A program made the position numbers and the translations under genes. Positions 8,154 to 18,382 of a stretch of 64,000 nucleotides of DNA are shown piece by piece. The DNA is from Pigmentibacter ruber (lineage in GTDB: Bacteria > Bdellovibrionota_B > Oligoflexia > Silvanigrellales > Silvanigrellaceae): the NCBI RefSeq assembly GCF_009792895.1, contig NZ_WSSC01000005.1:124001-188000 (forward strand), written 5' to 3'. Positions within the stretch are counted from its first letter, which is position 1. Each line of letters begins with the position of its first letter. A model generated the notes under the pieces. The model was not told the DNA's origin. It did not search any database and worked only from the letters and a program-made list of their open reading frames with translations.

Positions 8154-8498
8154 ATTGTACTAGTTTAATATAAATCAATAAAAAGAAAATATGTATTATA
8201 TTCAATTTTGATTTACATCAAAATTGAATTTTTATTATTCTGTCTTTTATTCTTACAAGCGATAAAAAAAGCTGTAAAAATCTCATGTAAATAATAGATA
8301 ATATTAGAGTTAAATAGATAAAATAATATGTAAGAAATGTTAACAAAAAAAAATAATTTTTAATTTACAGTAATTAAATCTAATAAAATAAAGAAACTAA
8401 TTGATTAGTTTTTGCTTATTTAAAGTAAAAGGATTTTTTTACTATCTGAATTAATTCTAAATATAAAATTTAGATTAATTGCTTTTTTTGGAGAATTT
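8154..8498. other. AT-rich intergenic region
   Basis: Very AT-rich spacer between the epimerase and the secreted cassette. Apart from the hairpin at 8201-8233 I see no open frame or RNA gene. The final GGAG (about 8490) is the ribosome site of the next gene, and a promoter for the cassette must lie here, though no clear -35/-10 pair stands out in the background. Confidence 0.6.
8201..8233 (+). terminator. intrinsic terminator after the epimerase gene
   Basis: TTCAATTTTGAT (8201-8212) and ATCAAAATTGAA (8217-8228) form a perfect 12-bp stem with loop TTAC, followed by TTTTTATT. The stem is AT-rich but long and 47 nt past the stop codon. Confidence 0.7.
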
Positions 8499-10391
8499 AT
8501 GTTCAAATTATTTGGTCTTTTTATGCTATTATCCTTATCAGCTAATGCAACTACAATAACAAAAATAACATTAGATGCAGGACCAGTTTCGCCTACAGGG
8601 CAAAACACTGATATTTATGCAAATGGACAACAGCAAGCTAGACTTTATTTACATGCTTATGGTGATGATAAACAACCTAGTAAAGATGAAATAATAAATG
8701 CTCTAAGATTGTATAATAATAATAATAACCAAGAAATTCCAAAGGATGTAATTGAAAATAATTCGCTTTATTCTTTAGATGATCACAATTTTGCTGATGG
8801 AATAATTAAACAAAATTTTGCATTTAAGAACAATCTGAAGGATACAGATTGTTCATCAAGTACATTTTGTACTACAGTGCCCATTTATTTTCAGATAAGT
8901 AAAGAAACAACTACTCCAATTTGTGCTAAAATAAATGATTTGAGTACTTGTAGTGAAAGTTCTGATACTCCAGTAGTAGTTAATTCTAAAACCCCTGTAG
9001 TTTACAGTCCAAAAGATTTTACTGTGAACTGCCAACCTGGTGAGTTGGTTGATGTTGGTCATAATGTAGTGACAGGAATGGAACATGTTATTAAATTTAC
9101 ATGCTCTATTCAATTAAATAGTAGTTCTTCGCAATTACGTTTTATTTCTTCAATAAATGTGACAAATTCAAGTATTCCTTTTCAAAACCAATTTAATAAC
9201 TATTCCTATACAAAAATAATTAATAGAACAACAAACAAAGTTACTTTTGAATATATAAAACCAGAAGGCATTGATACTCATACTGATTATATTTCTATTA
9301 CTGGTATAGATAATTATGGAAATTTAATTAATAATTTAACTCTAGATCCTATTTCTACAGCAGATCCTAGCGGTTCTAAAGTAGGTGGATGTTCAGTATT
9401 TAAAATAGTATCTCCTAAAGGAATGATTGCAACAAATATTCAAACCACAGAAGGTTATTTAGAATATAATTCAAAATACAATATAATGGCATTAGCTGGA
9501 AATGAATTGGCAGCAAATGTCACTCAAAAAATTCCTGGATTACCTGGTAATGTGGTATCTTATCATGAACAAAATTTCTGCTTTCTTGAAGCTGGAGATA
9601 TTCATACCCATATTGTTTCAAATAGCTACACCGGCGATTTCAATTTTTCAAATATAACTGGTTCATTTGGAAGTAATTTTAGTGGAGTTTCGTATTTATA
9701 TGGAAATAACCTTAAAAAAATGCCATTAATATATTTATTACTTGATAATGGTTTAGTTGATCAAATAAATTATAGTTCTTTGCAAAGTGAAGGAATAAAA
9801 AAAGTAACTAATACTAATTTAAATGGATTAGGGAATTATCTTTCACAAGTTAAATTTTTTACTAGTAATGCTACTTATCAAGAGGCAAATAAAGAATCTA
9901 ATTATTTCTTTTTAAATGACAATACGAATTATTTAAGCTGTGTTGCTGGTAATTATAATAACTGTAAGACTAGTAACGTTAATAATGATGATCACTGGAA
10001 AGGATTTTTAGCTCCATATATTAGTAAAATAAATGTGGCAGTTGATTTTTGGGGTTACTCAGGACTATTTAGTACATATTTTTTCTTAAATGATGGAACA
10101 TATTTAAAATATGATAATATAAGTAATACTTTTGTTGATGGAGCAAAACCAATTAATGAATCCACTTGGCCAGGTTTAGAAAATTATGCAACTAAAATTA
10201 CTGCTGCAGTAGCAGGAGCTGATGGAAACCAATACTTTTTTATAAATGATGGAACAAATGAAGATTCCGTTATCTTTTATGACATGAATAATGATAAACT
10301 AGCTTCTGATGGTCCTTATAAAATTGGTGATATTTGGCCTGAACTTAGAAATAAACATATTAAATCAGCATTTTTAGTGCCTGGTAATTAA
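8499..10391 (+). CDS. secreted protein with C-terminal hemopexin-like repeats
   Basis: 630 residues with a signal peptide (hydrophobic residues 2-15, likely cleavage after ANA). The N-terminal 440 residues are rich in Asn, Ser and Thr with scattered cysteines (DCSSSTFCTTVP, GGCSVF) and look like beta domains I cannot name. The last 180 residues contain three units of about 55-60 residues (from about 448, 509 and 566) with the hemopexin pattern: a hydrophobic strand, YFFLND or YFFIND, a tyrosine-rich strand, and a WPGLENY or WPELRNK helix. Hemopexin-like repeats occur in the Photorhabdus photopexins. GGAG precedes the ATG. The RHS gene follows after 45 nt, so the two are probably one unit. Binding of host glycan, protein or haem is possible but unproven. 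Confidence 0.6.
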   Translation: MFKLFGLFMLLSLSANATTITKITLDAGPVSPTGQNTDIYANGQQQARLYLHAYGDDKQPSKDEIINALRLYNNNNNQEIPKDVIENNSLYSLDDHNFADGIIKQNFAFKNNLKDTDCSSSTFCTTVPIYFQISKETTTPICAKINDLSTCSESSDTPVVVNSKTPVVYSPKDFTVNCQPGELVDVGHNVVTGMEHVIKFTCSIQLNSSSSQLRFISSINVTNSSIPFQNQFNNYSYTKIINRTTNKVTFEYIKPEGIDTHTDYISITGIDNYGNLINNLTLDPISTADPSGSKVGGCSVFKIVSPKGMIATNIQTTEGYLEYNSKYNIMALAGNELAANVTQKIPGLPGNVVSYHEQNFCFLEAGDIHTHIVSNSYTGDFNFSNITGSFGSNFSGVSYLYGNNLKKMPLIYLLLDNGLVDQINYSSLQSEGIKKVTNTNLNGLGNYLSQVKFFTSNATYQEANKESNYFFLNDNTNYLSCVAGNYNNCKTSNVNNDDHWKGFLAPYISKINVAVDFWGYSGLFSTYFFLNDGTYLKYDNISNTFVDGAKPINESTWPGLENYATKITAAVAGADGNQYFFINDGTNEDSVIFYDMNNDKLASDGPYKIGDIWPELRNKHIKSAFLVPGN

Positions 10392-10436
10392 TAAATATTT
10401 CCAAATATTAAATTAGATTTATAAGGCTTAATTAAA

Positions 10437-13400
10437 ATGAATAAAACAAAGAAACAAGCTCAATTAATTAGATTGGTAAAAATTATTGTAGCTTTTTTGG
10501 CTTCAACTGTCTATCTCATAGAAACGACGGGAATTGTATACGCACAAACTAAGAAAATTTCAACTGCTATATTGTTATCTGTTAAAAGTGAAAAAAACAC
10601 TCAGTTTTCTAGTAATAAAGAAGATAATAATAAAAATAGTAAAGTTAAGGATGTTAAATTAACTGATGATCAAAAAGATTCGCTTGTTTCAAATGCATTT
10701 AATTTTAAAAATCTTTATGGATCATCTGTAGATCCTAGAACTGGTAGCTATGAATTTCATGCTGCATTAGGAACGCTTGCTTCAGCTGATGGAAATTCTC
10801 CAGATTTTCAACTACAAGCTTTCTATAGTCAAAATTCAAACTCTGATTTCTTTGGAATTGGGAAAGGTTGGAATTTTAATTTAACACACTTCTCATCCAA
10901 AAGCGGAAAACTTACTTTAGGCTCAGGTGGGACTTTTAAAGTAAATTTTGATAGATTAAATCAACCTTACTTACTATACTATAAATTATTAAATTTAAGA
11001 ATTGAAAGAGATCCTGATATAAATTGTTTATTTAAAATTTATTTTAAAGATGGTCATATAGAAGTTATAAATAAACAAGGTTTTATTAGCAAAATAATAT
11101 ATCCTAGAGGAGATATTTTTTATTTCTCTTATTCAAATCAAAATATACTAACAGCAATCAATAATGGAAAAAATTCTATAAATTTTAATTTTAATTCTGG
11201 CAATTTTGTTATAACTAGTTTTGATACCTATGGAAATAAAATAAGTTCAGTAATTAATAAAACAAATAATCAGTTAACTTCAATTCAATTACCTGAAATT
11301 AAAAACTCGGGAAATAAATATAGTATTGGCTTTAAGTATTCCCTAGATCAAACAACTAATAGCAATCTTTTATATTCTATTTTGTATCCTACCGGTTTAA
11401 CTGAATCTTTAGTTTATGCAAATATCCCTGTTCCTACAGGAGGGCCAATTCAATATTTAAATGTGGTTAAGACTTGGATTAAGGATCCTGGTTTTGGACA
11501 AGGTGCATTGAAAACCAATTTTTCTTATGGAACTTCAAACGACAAAAGAAACTTCTTGGGATTTGCATCAGGAATACCTTTTCAAGCAAATGTTGATAAT
11601 TTGTATGAACGAGGAGATAATTATTTTTATACAACACGTGAAGATAATGGAGTTACATCAGTAACACACATTTATAATAAATATCATTTAGAAGTAGATA
11701 AAAAGATATTTAGTTTAAAAAATAATGTTCTTTTACAAGAAGAAAAAAAATACTACCCTGAAACTTCTGGCAAATCTATTAATGATTCAGATTTTCCTTT
11801 AAATTACGAATTACCAATTAAAACAGAAAATATTTATTTTGCTAAAAATGTAGAAAGACATGTTGTTAATACAGCAAATTATGACAACTATGGAAATGAA
11901 ATACTAAGCACAAATAATTATGGAATTACTAGAAAAACTTTGTATTGTCCATTAGAAGGTAACGAACATTGCCCACAAAGTAATACTGGTTTTGTTAGTA
12001 ATCCTGAAATAGTTGTAACATATCCAAGTCAACAAAATTCTATAAAGCAAAGCTCTTTGAATTCAGTAAGTCCAAAAGTACAAATTTATACATACAAAAA
12101 TTTACAACCAATGAATCAAGAAGCTTTAGGATTTTTTGTCTTAGTAAAAAAAGAAAGCGGTTTTTCTAATGTCCAACTAACAAGAAATGATAAAAAGATA
12201 AAAGACAATTCTTGGAATATTTTTCAAACAGAAAGGATTGAATATAACGAAAATATGGCAGATAAAAATAATTATGGACTAGAAAAGTCGGTCACAGATA
12301 TGGCTAGTTCATCTTATTTAAAATCATCATTATTATCAGTTAGAAAAGATATCAGTTATAGTTTTGAAGATAATGTAAGAACTAAGATAGAAACAATTGA
12401 ACCTAAAAATTATCTAAATAATTCAGTAAATTTAATGCAAGAAAAATCTATTTTCAGTGTATATAGTGGGAAGTTAATTGAAACATCTAGTCCAGCTAAA
12501 ACGGCTATTAAACAATCTTTTGACGAAATGGGCAGAATTACTTCAGAGGTAGTAGCTCCTGATACTCCTTTTGAGAAAGTGAAAACTTATTTCTATAAAG
12601 TAGGAAAAGATGAAAATTCTGTTACTATTATTTCACCTAACGGATTTACTGTAAAGCACTATTATGATGGTTTAGGACGAGAAATTAAAGTTGAATCAAC
12701 AAATCCTGAGAATTTTTCTAACTCATTTAATGAAAATTTAGTCAATAATTTTATTATAAAATATGATAATTATGGAAGAGTTTCTGAAAAAGATGTTTTT
12801 AACTCTTCTTCTAGTGGAGATGAAATAGTCAATAAATCTTTTTATCAATACGATGAAATGGGAAGAAATATAAAAACAATAAATCCAGATGGAAGTAGTC
12901 AAGTAACAATATATAACGATGCTTATAGCCAAAACAGTTCAGCAAAATATTCTTATTCATTAAGCTCTGAAAATCAAAAGTTATATACTTCTGTTTCTGT
13001 TTTAGATAATTCAGGGAATTTAATTGAGTCAGATATTTTAGATGTAAATAATTCACAAGTAATTTCAAAAAGTACAAAAGAATATGATTCTTTTTCTCGT
13101 GAGTTTAGAAATATTGATGTAAATGGAAATGCTTACGAAATAAATTATGACGATGTCGGAAATCCATTCTTGGTGCAAAATCCAAATAAAAATAAGCAAT
13201 ATAGACTTTATGATATGCTTGGAAATGTTGTTGAAACAGGAATTATAAATGCAAATGGTGAAAAGAAATGTTTAGGAAAGAGAGAATTTAATTCATTTGG
13301 CAAATTGCTTTGGGAAGTCGATGCAAACAATAACTTAACAAGTTATAATTATAATAATGCTGGAAATTTAGTTACTGTAAAAAAAGCAAATGGTTTTGTC

Positions 13401-15722
13401 CTACATTTTGAATATGATACTCTAGGTATTAATATTGTCAAAAAATGGGTTGAAAATGATACAAATAATGTATATTCTACTTATTATCAATACGATGCAA
13501 AAACAAATTTACTTACAAGTATTCAAGATTTAACTGGAACAACTTTCTATACATATTATTTAAATAAAAAATTAGCAATGGTATCTCATAATAAAGATTC
13601 TTCTGTGCCAGGGTTCCAAACCCCTGCTTATTCATTAAATTATAAATATGATAGATTAGGGCAGTTGATATCGTTTCAAGATGCAAATGGAAATATAACT
13701 ATTTATAATAGAGATATATATGGAAAATTGACAACTGTTTTATTTAACTCAACTCCTGTTGCAAACTATTTATATGATAATTTTGGAAGATTAGTTGAAA
13801 CCCAAATTTTTAATAAAACAGGAAATAGTCTTCTTGCATCTAATTTCTATAAATATAATTTTTATAATCAACTCATTGAACAAGAAAATAAATTAAATTT
13901 TAATCAGACAAGTAATGAACAAATTTATTCATTTGTTAAATATAATTATGTTTACTACAATAATGGACTTCTTAAAAATAGATTACAAACTGATGCAAAT
14001 AATAATCAAACATCTGAAAATTACAGCTATGATGATTCAAGAAATTTGAAAGAATATCAATGTGATGGTATAAATTGCCCATTTACATACAATAAAAAAC
14101 AAATTAAAAAAGAAACTTATAATTTTGATGCTTACAACAATATTTCTTCTGTATCTATAGTTTATTTAAATACACAAAAAGAGTTACAAACAAATATCAC
14201 AACTTATTATTATGATTCAATTAATGCTACAAAACTTTTGAGTTATACAAATTCAAACAGTGAATTTGGAAATAGTAAATTAATTACTTATGATAAAGAA
14301 AATCACGTTACTTCAGATGATCAAGGTAATAAATATACATATGATCCTTTTGGAAATATGATTAGTATTAATTTTTCTTCAGGCGAATTTGTCAAATACG
14401 GATACGATGGAAATGGATTGCAAGTTTGGAAACAAGCATTTAATGAAAATCCAATTTACTATATCTATAGTAATGGAAACGTTATCAATGAAAAACAAGG
14501 TGATTTAACTGCAAGTTATATAATAGGTTTAAATACTATAGCGAAAATATTAGCTGATTCTAATCTCCTATATTATTCATATGATCAGTCGTTAAACGTG
14601 GTTGCCACTTTTACTGAAAATAGTGCTTCTGTAGCTGTCATAAATGATCAATATTTTTATTCGCCTTACGGAGTTGAAACTTCGTTAAGTTCGTTGGCTA
14701 ATTTAAATAATAAAAAAATTAATGTGCATAAGCAGTCCGCAATAGATCAAAAAGCAATTGGTTTTGACGGACAACGTACAGACAGTACATCAGGTTATCA
14801 ATTTCTTGGAAATGGATATCGAGCATATAATCCTATGTTAAAGCGTTTTATGGCTTATGATTCAGTATCTCCTTTTGATAAAGGAGGAATAAATGGATTT
14901 ATTTTTGCATCAAATAACCCTATATTTTATCAAGATCCAAGTGGACACAATTCGCAATTACTTGGGTGGTTAATTGGAGGATTGATTGGCTTTGCGACAG
15001 GTATTTTAACTGGTGGGTTTGGTGAAGGAGCTGGTGCGGTTGTAGCAAGCCTTATTGCAAATTCTATTGCATCTGCTGGTGCATCGATTGTTACTGATGT
15101 TGTAAATGGTGAAAAAATTAATTGGAAAAGTGTTGCAATAGGTGTTGGTATCGGTTTAGCAGCTGATGGTTTAGGATACGGTTTAGGTAGAGCTGGTGCA
15201 AAAATATTAGCAGAAGCTCCTAAAGATAAAATAGAATTTGCTCCAAATATGTTGGGTTATACAGAGAAAAGTGCGGCATCTTTACAACAGATGACTAAAA
15301 AATTTGAATCAGAGCAAGGATTAGAACATTATTTCTATTCAGATATTCAAGCTGCTGAAGGTATTAGTCCCATTAGAGCTCAAGAAGCAAAATATGGTTG
15401 TCAATCGCAGTATTTAACTGGTGGAGAATTTGATCCGCGAATGGGTTATACAGAGCAAGAATTTAATCAATTAAATTCTGGTCAGATGGAAGATTTATTT
15501 GCATTGCGCGGAATAAACTGGAATACTTCGTATATTGCTAAAAATGATTATATTCAAAAAACACCCATGCATTTACTGCAAAATATTCCTGATTTTATTG
15601 TTTCTCCTGAATTTACCAGGCAAGAATTTCAAAAATACTTTAATCATGAACCTGATATCCAAGCGTTTGCGCTATTTATGAAGGATTTTAATAAAAGATT
15701 AAATAACGTAACAGAAAATTAA
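10437..15722 (+). CDS. RHS/YD-repeat protein with TcC-like core and unknown C-terminal tip
   Basis: 1761 residues. A basic start and hydrophobic segment (about 10-36, ending VYAQ) act as a signal or anchor. The next domain has the RHS opening SSVDPRTGSYEF and GIGKGWNFNLTHF (about 95-160). YD repeats such as YDEMGRNIKT and YDDVGNPF fill about 590-1390. The core at 1440-1503 (GFDGQRTD, FLGNGYRAYNPMLKRF, DSVSPF, QDPSGH) closely matches TcC toxin cores, in which two aspartates cut off the tip; the equivalents are Asp1475 and Asp1500. The released tip (about 1505-1761) begins with a Gly-rich hydrophobic stretch and ends in a helical domain I do not recognise. No immunity-like gene follows. Probably a polymorphic toxin or host effector. 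Confidence 0.85.
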   Translation: MNKTKKQAQLIRLVKIIVAFLASTVYLIETTGIVYAQTKKISTAILLSVKSEKNTQFSSNKEDNNKNSKVKDVKLTDDQKDSLVSNAFNFKNLYGSSVDPRTGSYEFHAALGTLASADGNSPDFQLQAFYSQNSNSDFFGIGKGWNFNLTHFSSKSGKLTLGSGGTFKVNFDRLNQPYLLYYKLLNLRIERDPDINCLFKIYFKDGHIEVINKQGFISKIIYPRGDIFYFSYSNQNILTAINNGKNSINFNFNSGNFVITSFDTYGNKISSVINKTNNQLTSIQLPEIKNSGNKYSIGFKYSLDQTTNSNLLYSILYPTGLTESLVYANIPVPTGGPIQYLNVVKTWIKDPGFGQGALKTNFSYGTSNDKRNFLGFASGIPFQANVDNLYERGDNYFYTTREDNGVTSVTHIYNKYHLEVDKKIFSLKNNVLLQEEKKYYPETSGKSINDSDFPLNYELPIKTENIYFAKNVERHVVNTANYDNYGNEILSTNNYGITRKTLYCPLEGNEHCPQSNTGFVSNPEIVVTYPSQQNSIKQSSLNSVSPKVQIYTYKNLQPMNQEALGFFVLVKKESGFSNVQLTRNDKKIKDNSWNIFQTERIEYNENMADKNNYGLEKSVTDMASSSYLKSSLLSVRKDISYSFEDNVRTKIETIEPKNYLNNSVNLMQEKSIFSVYSGKLIETSSPAKTAIKQSFDEMGRITSEVVAPDTPFEKVKTYFYKVGKDENSVTIISPNGFTVKHYYDGLGREIKVESTNPENFSNSFNENLVNNFIIKYDNYGRVSEKDVFNSSSSGDEIVNKSFYQYDEMGRNIKTINPDGSSQVTIYNDAYSQNSSAKYSYSLSSENQKLYTSVSVLDNSGNLIESDILDVNNSQVISKSTKEYDSFSREFRNIDVNGNAYEINYDDVGNPFLVQNPNKNKQYRLYDMLGNVVETGIINANGEKKCLGKREFNSFGKLLWEVDANNNLTSYNYNNAGNLVTVKKANGFVLHFEYDTLGINIVKKWVENDTNNVYSTYYQYDAKTNLLTSIQDLTGTTFYTYYLNKKLAMVSHNKDSSVPGFQTPAYSLNYKYDRLGQLISFQDANGNITIYNRDIYGKLTTVLFNSTPVANYLYDNFGRLVETQIFNKTGNSLLASNFYKYNFYNQLIEQENKLNFNQTSNEQIYSFVKYNYVYYNNGLLKNRLQTDANNNQTSENYSYDDSRNLKEYQCDGINCPFTYNKKQIKKETYNFDAYNNISSVSIVYLNTQKELQTNITTYYYDSINATKLLSYTNSNSEFGNSKLITYDKENHVTSDDQGNKYTYDPFGNMISINFSSGEFVKYGYDGNGLQVWKQAFNENPIYYIYSNGNVINEKQGDLTASYIIGLNTIAKILADSNLLYYSYDQSLNVVATFTENSASVAVINDQYFYSPYGVETSLSSLANLNNKKINVHKQSAIDQKAIGFDGQRTDSTSGYQFLGNGYRAYNPMLKRFMAYDSVSPFDKGGINGFIFASNNPIFYQDPSGHNSQLLGWLIGGLIGFATGILTGGFGEGAGAVVASLIANSIASAGASIVTDVVNGEKINWKSVAIGVGIGLAADGLGYGLGRAGAKILAEAPKDKIEFAPNMLGYTEKSAASLQQMTKKFESEQGLEHYFYSDIQAAEGISPIRAQEAKYGCQSQYLTGGEFDPRMGYTEQEFNQLNSGQMEDLFALRGINWNTSYIAKNDYIQKTPMHLLQNIPDFIVSPEFTRQEFQKYFNHEPDIQAFALFMKDFNKRLNNVTEN

Positions 15723-15730
15723 CAAAATAA

Positions 15731-15775
15731 AAAAAGAGAGTTTAATTGCCGTAACATCTAAACTCTCTTTTTAAG
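15731..15775. terminator. bidirectional intrinsic terminator
   Basis: AAAAAGAGAGTTTA and TAAACTCTCTTTTT form a 14-bp stem with a 14-nt loop, A-rich on one side and T-rich on the other. It lies between the converging RHS gene and porin gene and can serve both strands. Confidence 0.85.
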
Positions 15776-15790
15776 GTCAAGAATTAATTA

Positions 15791-17233
15791 TTAAAAAGCA
15801 TAAGCCATAGTTAAATAAGTTTTAGTTGAGCTCTTTTTGTTTACTACGCCATTAGTATCTGCATAAATATTTGTATCAGCACTATTAAACTCAAAGTTAA
15901 CTGCTGTTTCAAAAGTATTTACCCCATATCCAACAGAGGCGGCAAATTGAGAAGCATTGTAATCTTGAGAAGTTGTTTTGCTTCCAAATGTTATGTTAGC
16001 CATCGCATAACTGATGGCATAAGTAATAAAGTCACCTTTTTGAAGCATCCCTGTTAGATAATTGGAAGAGTCGGCTGCAATACCTAAACCTGCTAAAGTG
16101 GCATTTTGAGAATCATCAGTTGCAGTATTGGTATAATTAAAGTCACTACCGCTTTTAGCAGCAGTTTTTGTACGACCAATATTTTCATTTTCATACCAAG
16201 CTGAAACACCATTACCAGAGATAACTCCTTTTCCACCAAACACAGCAGCGTTATTATATAGTAAGGAAGCTTCAATATGAGTAACATCTTTTGCTTTTGT
16301 TAAATTCCCATTAGAGTCTTGATCTGTTGGAGCGTTACCTTGGCTACCAATATAAGCCTTTGCTTTTACAAAGTGGTCTTCTTCAAAATTTACAGTTGCA
16401 GCTAAATGGCCTGCAATACCCATAGATTGGCTAAAGGAGTTATTTCCCCAATTTGCTTGTTTAGTTGTGGTAGTAGCATCTCCCCATCCTGTGTATCCAC
16501 CACTTTGATTGTTAGTTGACGGATATGGGTTATTTGTAACAGCTATAATATTGTTGAAACCACCAACACCAAGTTCTATATTTGCTGATTTGCCAAAGAC
16601 CATTGCTTGTTTTAAATAGGCCCCATCTTGACGGCCGTAACCTGTTGGTGTCCACGTCGTATCAGGTGCTGCGGTTGTGTCGCCACCACCAATGCGAATA
16701 CCGCCTAATGATATTGTTGTTGTAAATACGTTTTGATCAGCTTTTAGTGTAAGTACATCCAAATTTAATTGAGCACGGCGAATTGTAACTTCTCCGTTAC
16801 CATTATCACCAGAAGTTACTTGCGTAGTTTGACCATTTGAAGTCGTGCTAGAAACTGTTTGAGTTGATGACTTGTTGCCGGCAAGTTGAACTTCCACTTG
16901 TCCGGAAGCAATACCGCCTGAAACATTTACACCAAGACGCACTTTTGATGCAGAAAAGTCTGGTGCACTAGAACGTTGGGAGTCATTAAAGTTTGCGTTT
17001 AACTGAACTAAACCAGCAAAAGCAATTTTATTTTCAGTGACATCTTTTTTTTGCATTTCTTTTTTTAGAAAATCTATTTGTTCTTGCGAGAATAAAGTAC
17101 CACCTGTAGTGTTAGATGCGTCTGCTACTTTAATTTCTTTATTTTCAGTAGATTTATTTTCTTCAGCAAAAGCGGAATTTCCTGCAACAGCTAAAGCGGA
17201 GATAGCCATACAATGAATAACAGATCTTTTCAC
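15791..17233 (-). CDS. porin-like outer-membrane beta-barrel protein
   Basis: 480 residues with a clear signal peptide (MKRSVIHCMAISALAVAGNSAFA) and a short charged helical segment (about 48-68, with KKEMQKKD). Long alternating strands rich in Gly, Asn, Ser and Thr follow, and the chain ends in LTMAYAF; a terminal aromatic residue is the usual outer-membrane insertion signal. The pattern fits a general porin, but I cannot name a specific family. It stands alone between a terminator and a 291-bp upstream gap with a plausible promoter, consistent with a strongly expressed single gene. Confidence 0.75.
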   Translation of the reverse strand: MKRSVIHCMAISALAVAGNSAFAEENKSTENKEIKVADASNTTGGTLFSQEQIDFLKKEMQKKDVTENKIAFAGLVQLNANFNDSQRSSAPDFSASKVRLGVNVSGGIASGQVEVQLAGNKSSTQTVSSTTSNGQTTQVTSGDNGNGEVTIRRAQLNLDVLTLKADQNVFTTTISLGGIRIGGGDTTAAPDTTWTPTGYGRQDGAYLKQAMVFGKSANIELGVGGFNNIIAVTNNPYPSTNNQSGGYTGWGDATTTTKQANWGNNSFSQSMGIAGHLAATVNFEEDHFVKAKAYIGSQGNAPTDQDSNGNLTKAKDVTHIEASLLYNNAAVFGGKGVISGNGVSAWYENENIGRTKTAAKSGSDFNYTNTATDDSQNATLAGLGIAADSSNYLTGMLQKGDFITYAISYAMANITFGSKTTSQDYNASQFAASVGYGVNTFETAVNFEFNSADTNIYADTNGVVNKKSSTKTYLTMAYAF

Positions 17234-17311
17234 AAATTACTCCTTTAATAGAAACAAGCTTGTCTGAGTGTAATAATAATCAAAACATTATCCTAAAATG
17301 ACAACTTTTAG

Positions 17312-17340
17312 AAACTAAATTAGCAAGTTTTATTTGTCAA
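17312..17340 (-). promoter_or_regulatory. candidate sigma-70 promoter for the porin gene
   Basis: Read on the minus strand, TTGACA (17335-17340) is a perfect -35 box. A 17-nt spacer leads to TAGTTT (17312-17317), a weak -10 that keeps only part of the consensus. The predicted start lies about 70 nt before the porin ATG. Confidence 0.4.
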
Positions 17341-17524
17341 CCTACGATTTATCCAAATCTAAAAATTCATTTTGATAACATTACCCACCTTAATGAAATT
17401 AAAGCGGAAAAAAAAATGAGAAACTATAATTGCCTTATTATAAAAAAAAAAAATAGGAGTCAATAGTAAAATAAAATAAATTATTTTCACTTTATATTAA
17501 ATAATTGTTTTTTTTAAGATTATC

Positions 17525-18382
17525 TTAAGATTCTTCGGCAAAGTTTTCGCTTCGGTTTTTTTCTATTTTTTTAATTATAAATATTGAAATTTCTACCATT
17601 AAATACATAGGTATAGAAACTAGACAAAGGCTGATAACATCTGGTGGAGATAAAATAGCTCCAATTATAAAACAAGTTAAAAATGCAATTCTTCTATTTT
17701 GTATTAGTACTTTTGCTGGTAAAATTCCAGCTAATCCTAGTAGAGATAAAATGACTGGAACTTCAAACACCGCACCAAAAATTAATAGCATTGTAATTAA
17801 AGTGTTAAAATAATTTTCGTACGTGATCATGACTTGCGCGTATTGACTAGCCCATCCTAATGCGTTGGAAAAGAAATATGGGATGATAAGAAAAAAACCA
17901 AACGATATACCTAAATAAAAAAGAAGAATACTTGCAAATACGGATAGTTTTGCAATCTTTTTTTCTTGTAAATATAAGGCAGGGGAAATAAATTTCCAAA
18001 TTTCATAAAGCATAAATGGTAAACTAAAAACAAAGCCAAGTAAAAAACAGATTTTAAAATTTACTGTGATCACTTCGAAAATACTTATTGAAGATAAATT
18101 TTGCGTAATTCCCTGTTCCTTTAATGAAACAAGGACTGTGTCATAAGGTTTTTTTAAAAAAACAATCAATGGTTCCATAAAAATAAAAGCTATAGTGGAA
18201 AATAGGCAAAGCCACATCACTGCTCGAAAAGCATGCCGTCTTAAATCTTTTATATGATCAAATAATGACATTTGTTCATCTTCTTGGCCTTTTATAAAAG
18301 CCTCTCGTTTTGCTTTTCTTTGTAAGCCAGAATTAAAAATTGATGACAGATAGTGAAATGGTTTAAAACCCATTCTGCTCAT
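17525..18382 (-). CDS. tatC: twin-arginine translocase subunit TatC
   Basis: Six-helix inner-membrane protein that recognises twin-arginine signal peptides and forms the core of the Tat export complex. Family marks: SLFDHIKDLRRH before the first helix, LPFMLYEIWKFISPAL, and the late ILSPPDVISLCLVSIPMYLMVEI. An N-terminal extension of about 37 residues precedes the usual start; an internal ATG at residue 38 gives the canonical protein but lacks a clear ribosome site. The ATG at 18382 directly follows the polA stop (TAAATG), so the two are translationally linked. TatA/B are not in this window. Confidence 0.95.
   Translation of the reverse strand: MSRMGFKPFHYLSSIFNSGLQRKAKREAFIKGQEDEQMSLFDHIKDLRRHAFRAVMWLCLFSTIAFIFMEPLIVFLKKPYDTVLVSLKEQGITQNLSSISIFEVITVNFKICFLLGFVFSLPFMLYEIWKFISPALYLQEKKIAKLSVFASILLFYLGISFGFFLIIPYFFSNALGWASQYAQVMITYENYFNTLITMLLIFGAVFEVPVILSLLGLAGILPAKVLIQNRRIAFLTCFIIGAILSPPDVISLCLVSIPMYLMVEISIFIIKKIEKNRSENFAEES

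Noticed and set aside
10437-15722. Possibility that the RHS protein is a TcB-TcC fusion of an insecticidal Tc complex
   Set aside because: No SpvB-type region is visible at the N-terminus and no TcA-like gene is in the window; only the core resembles TcC.
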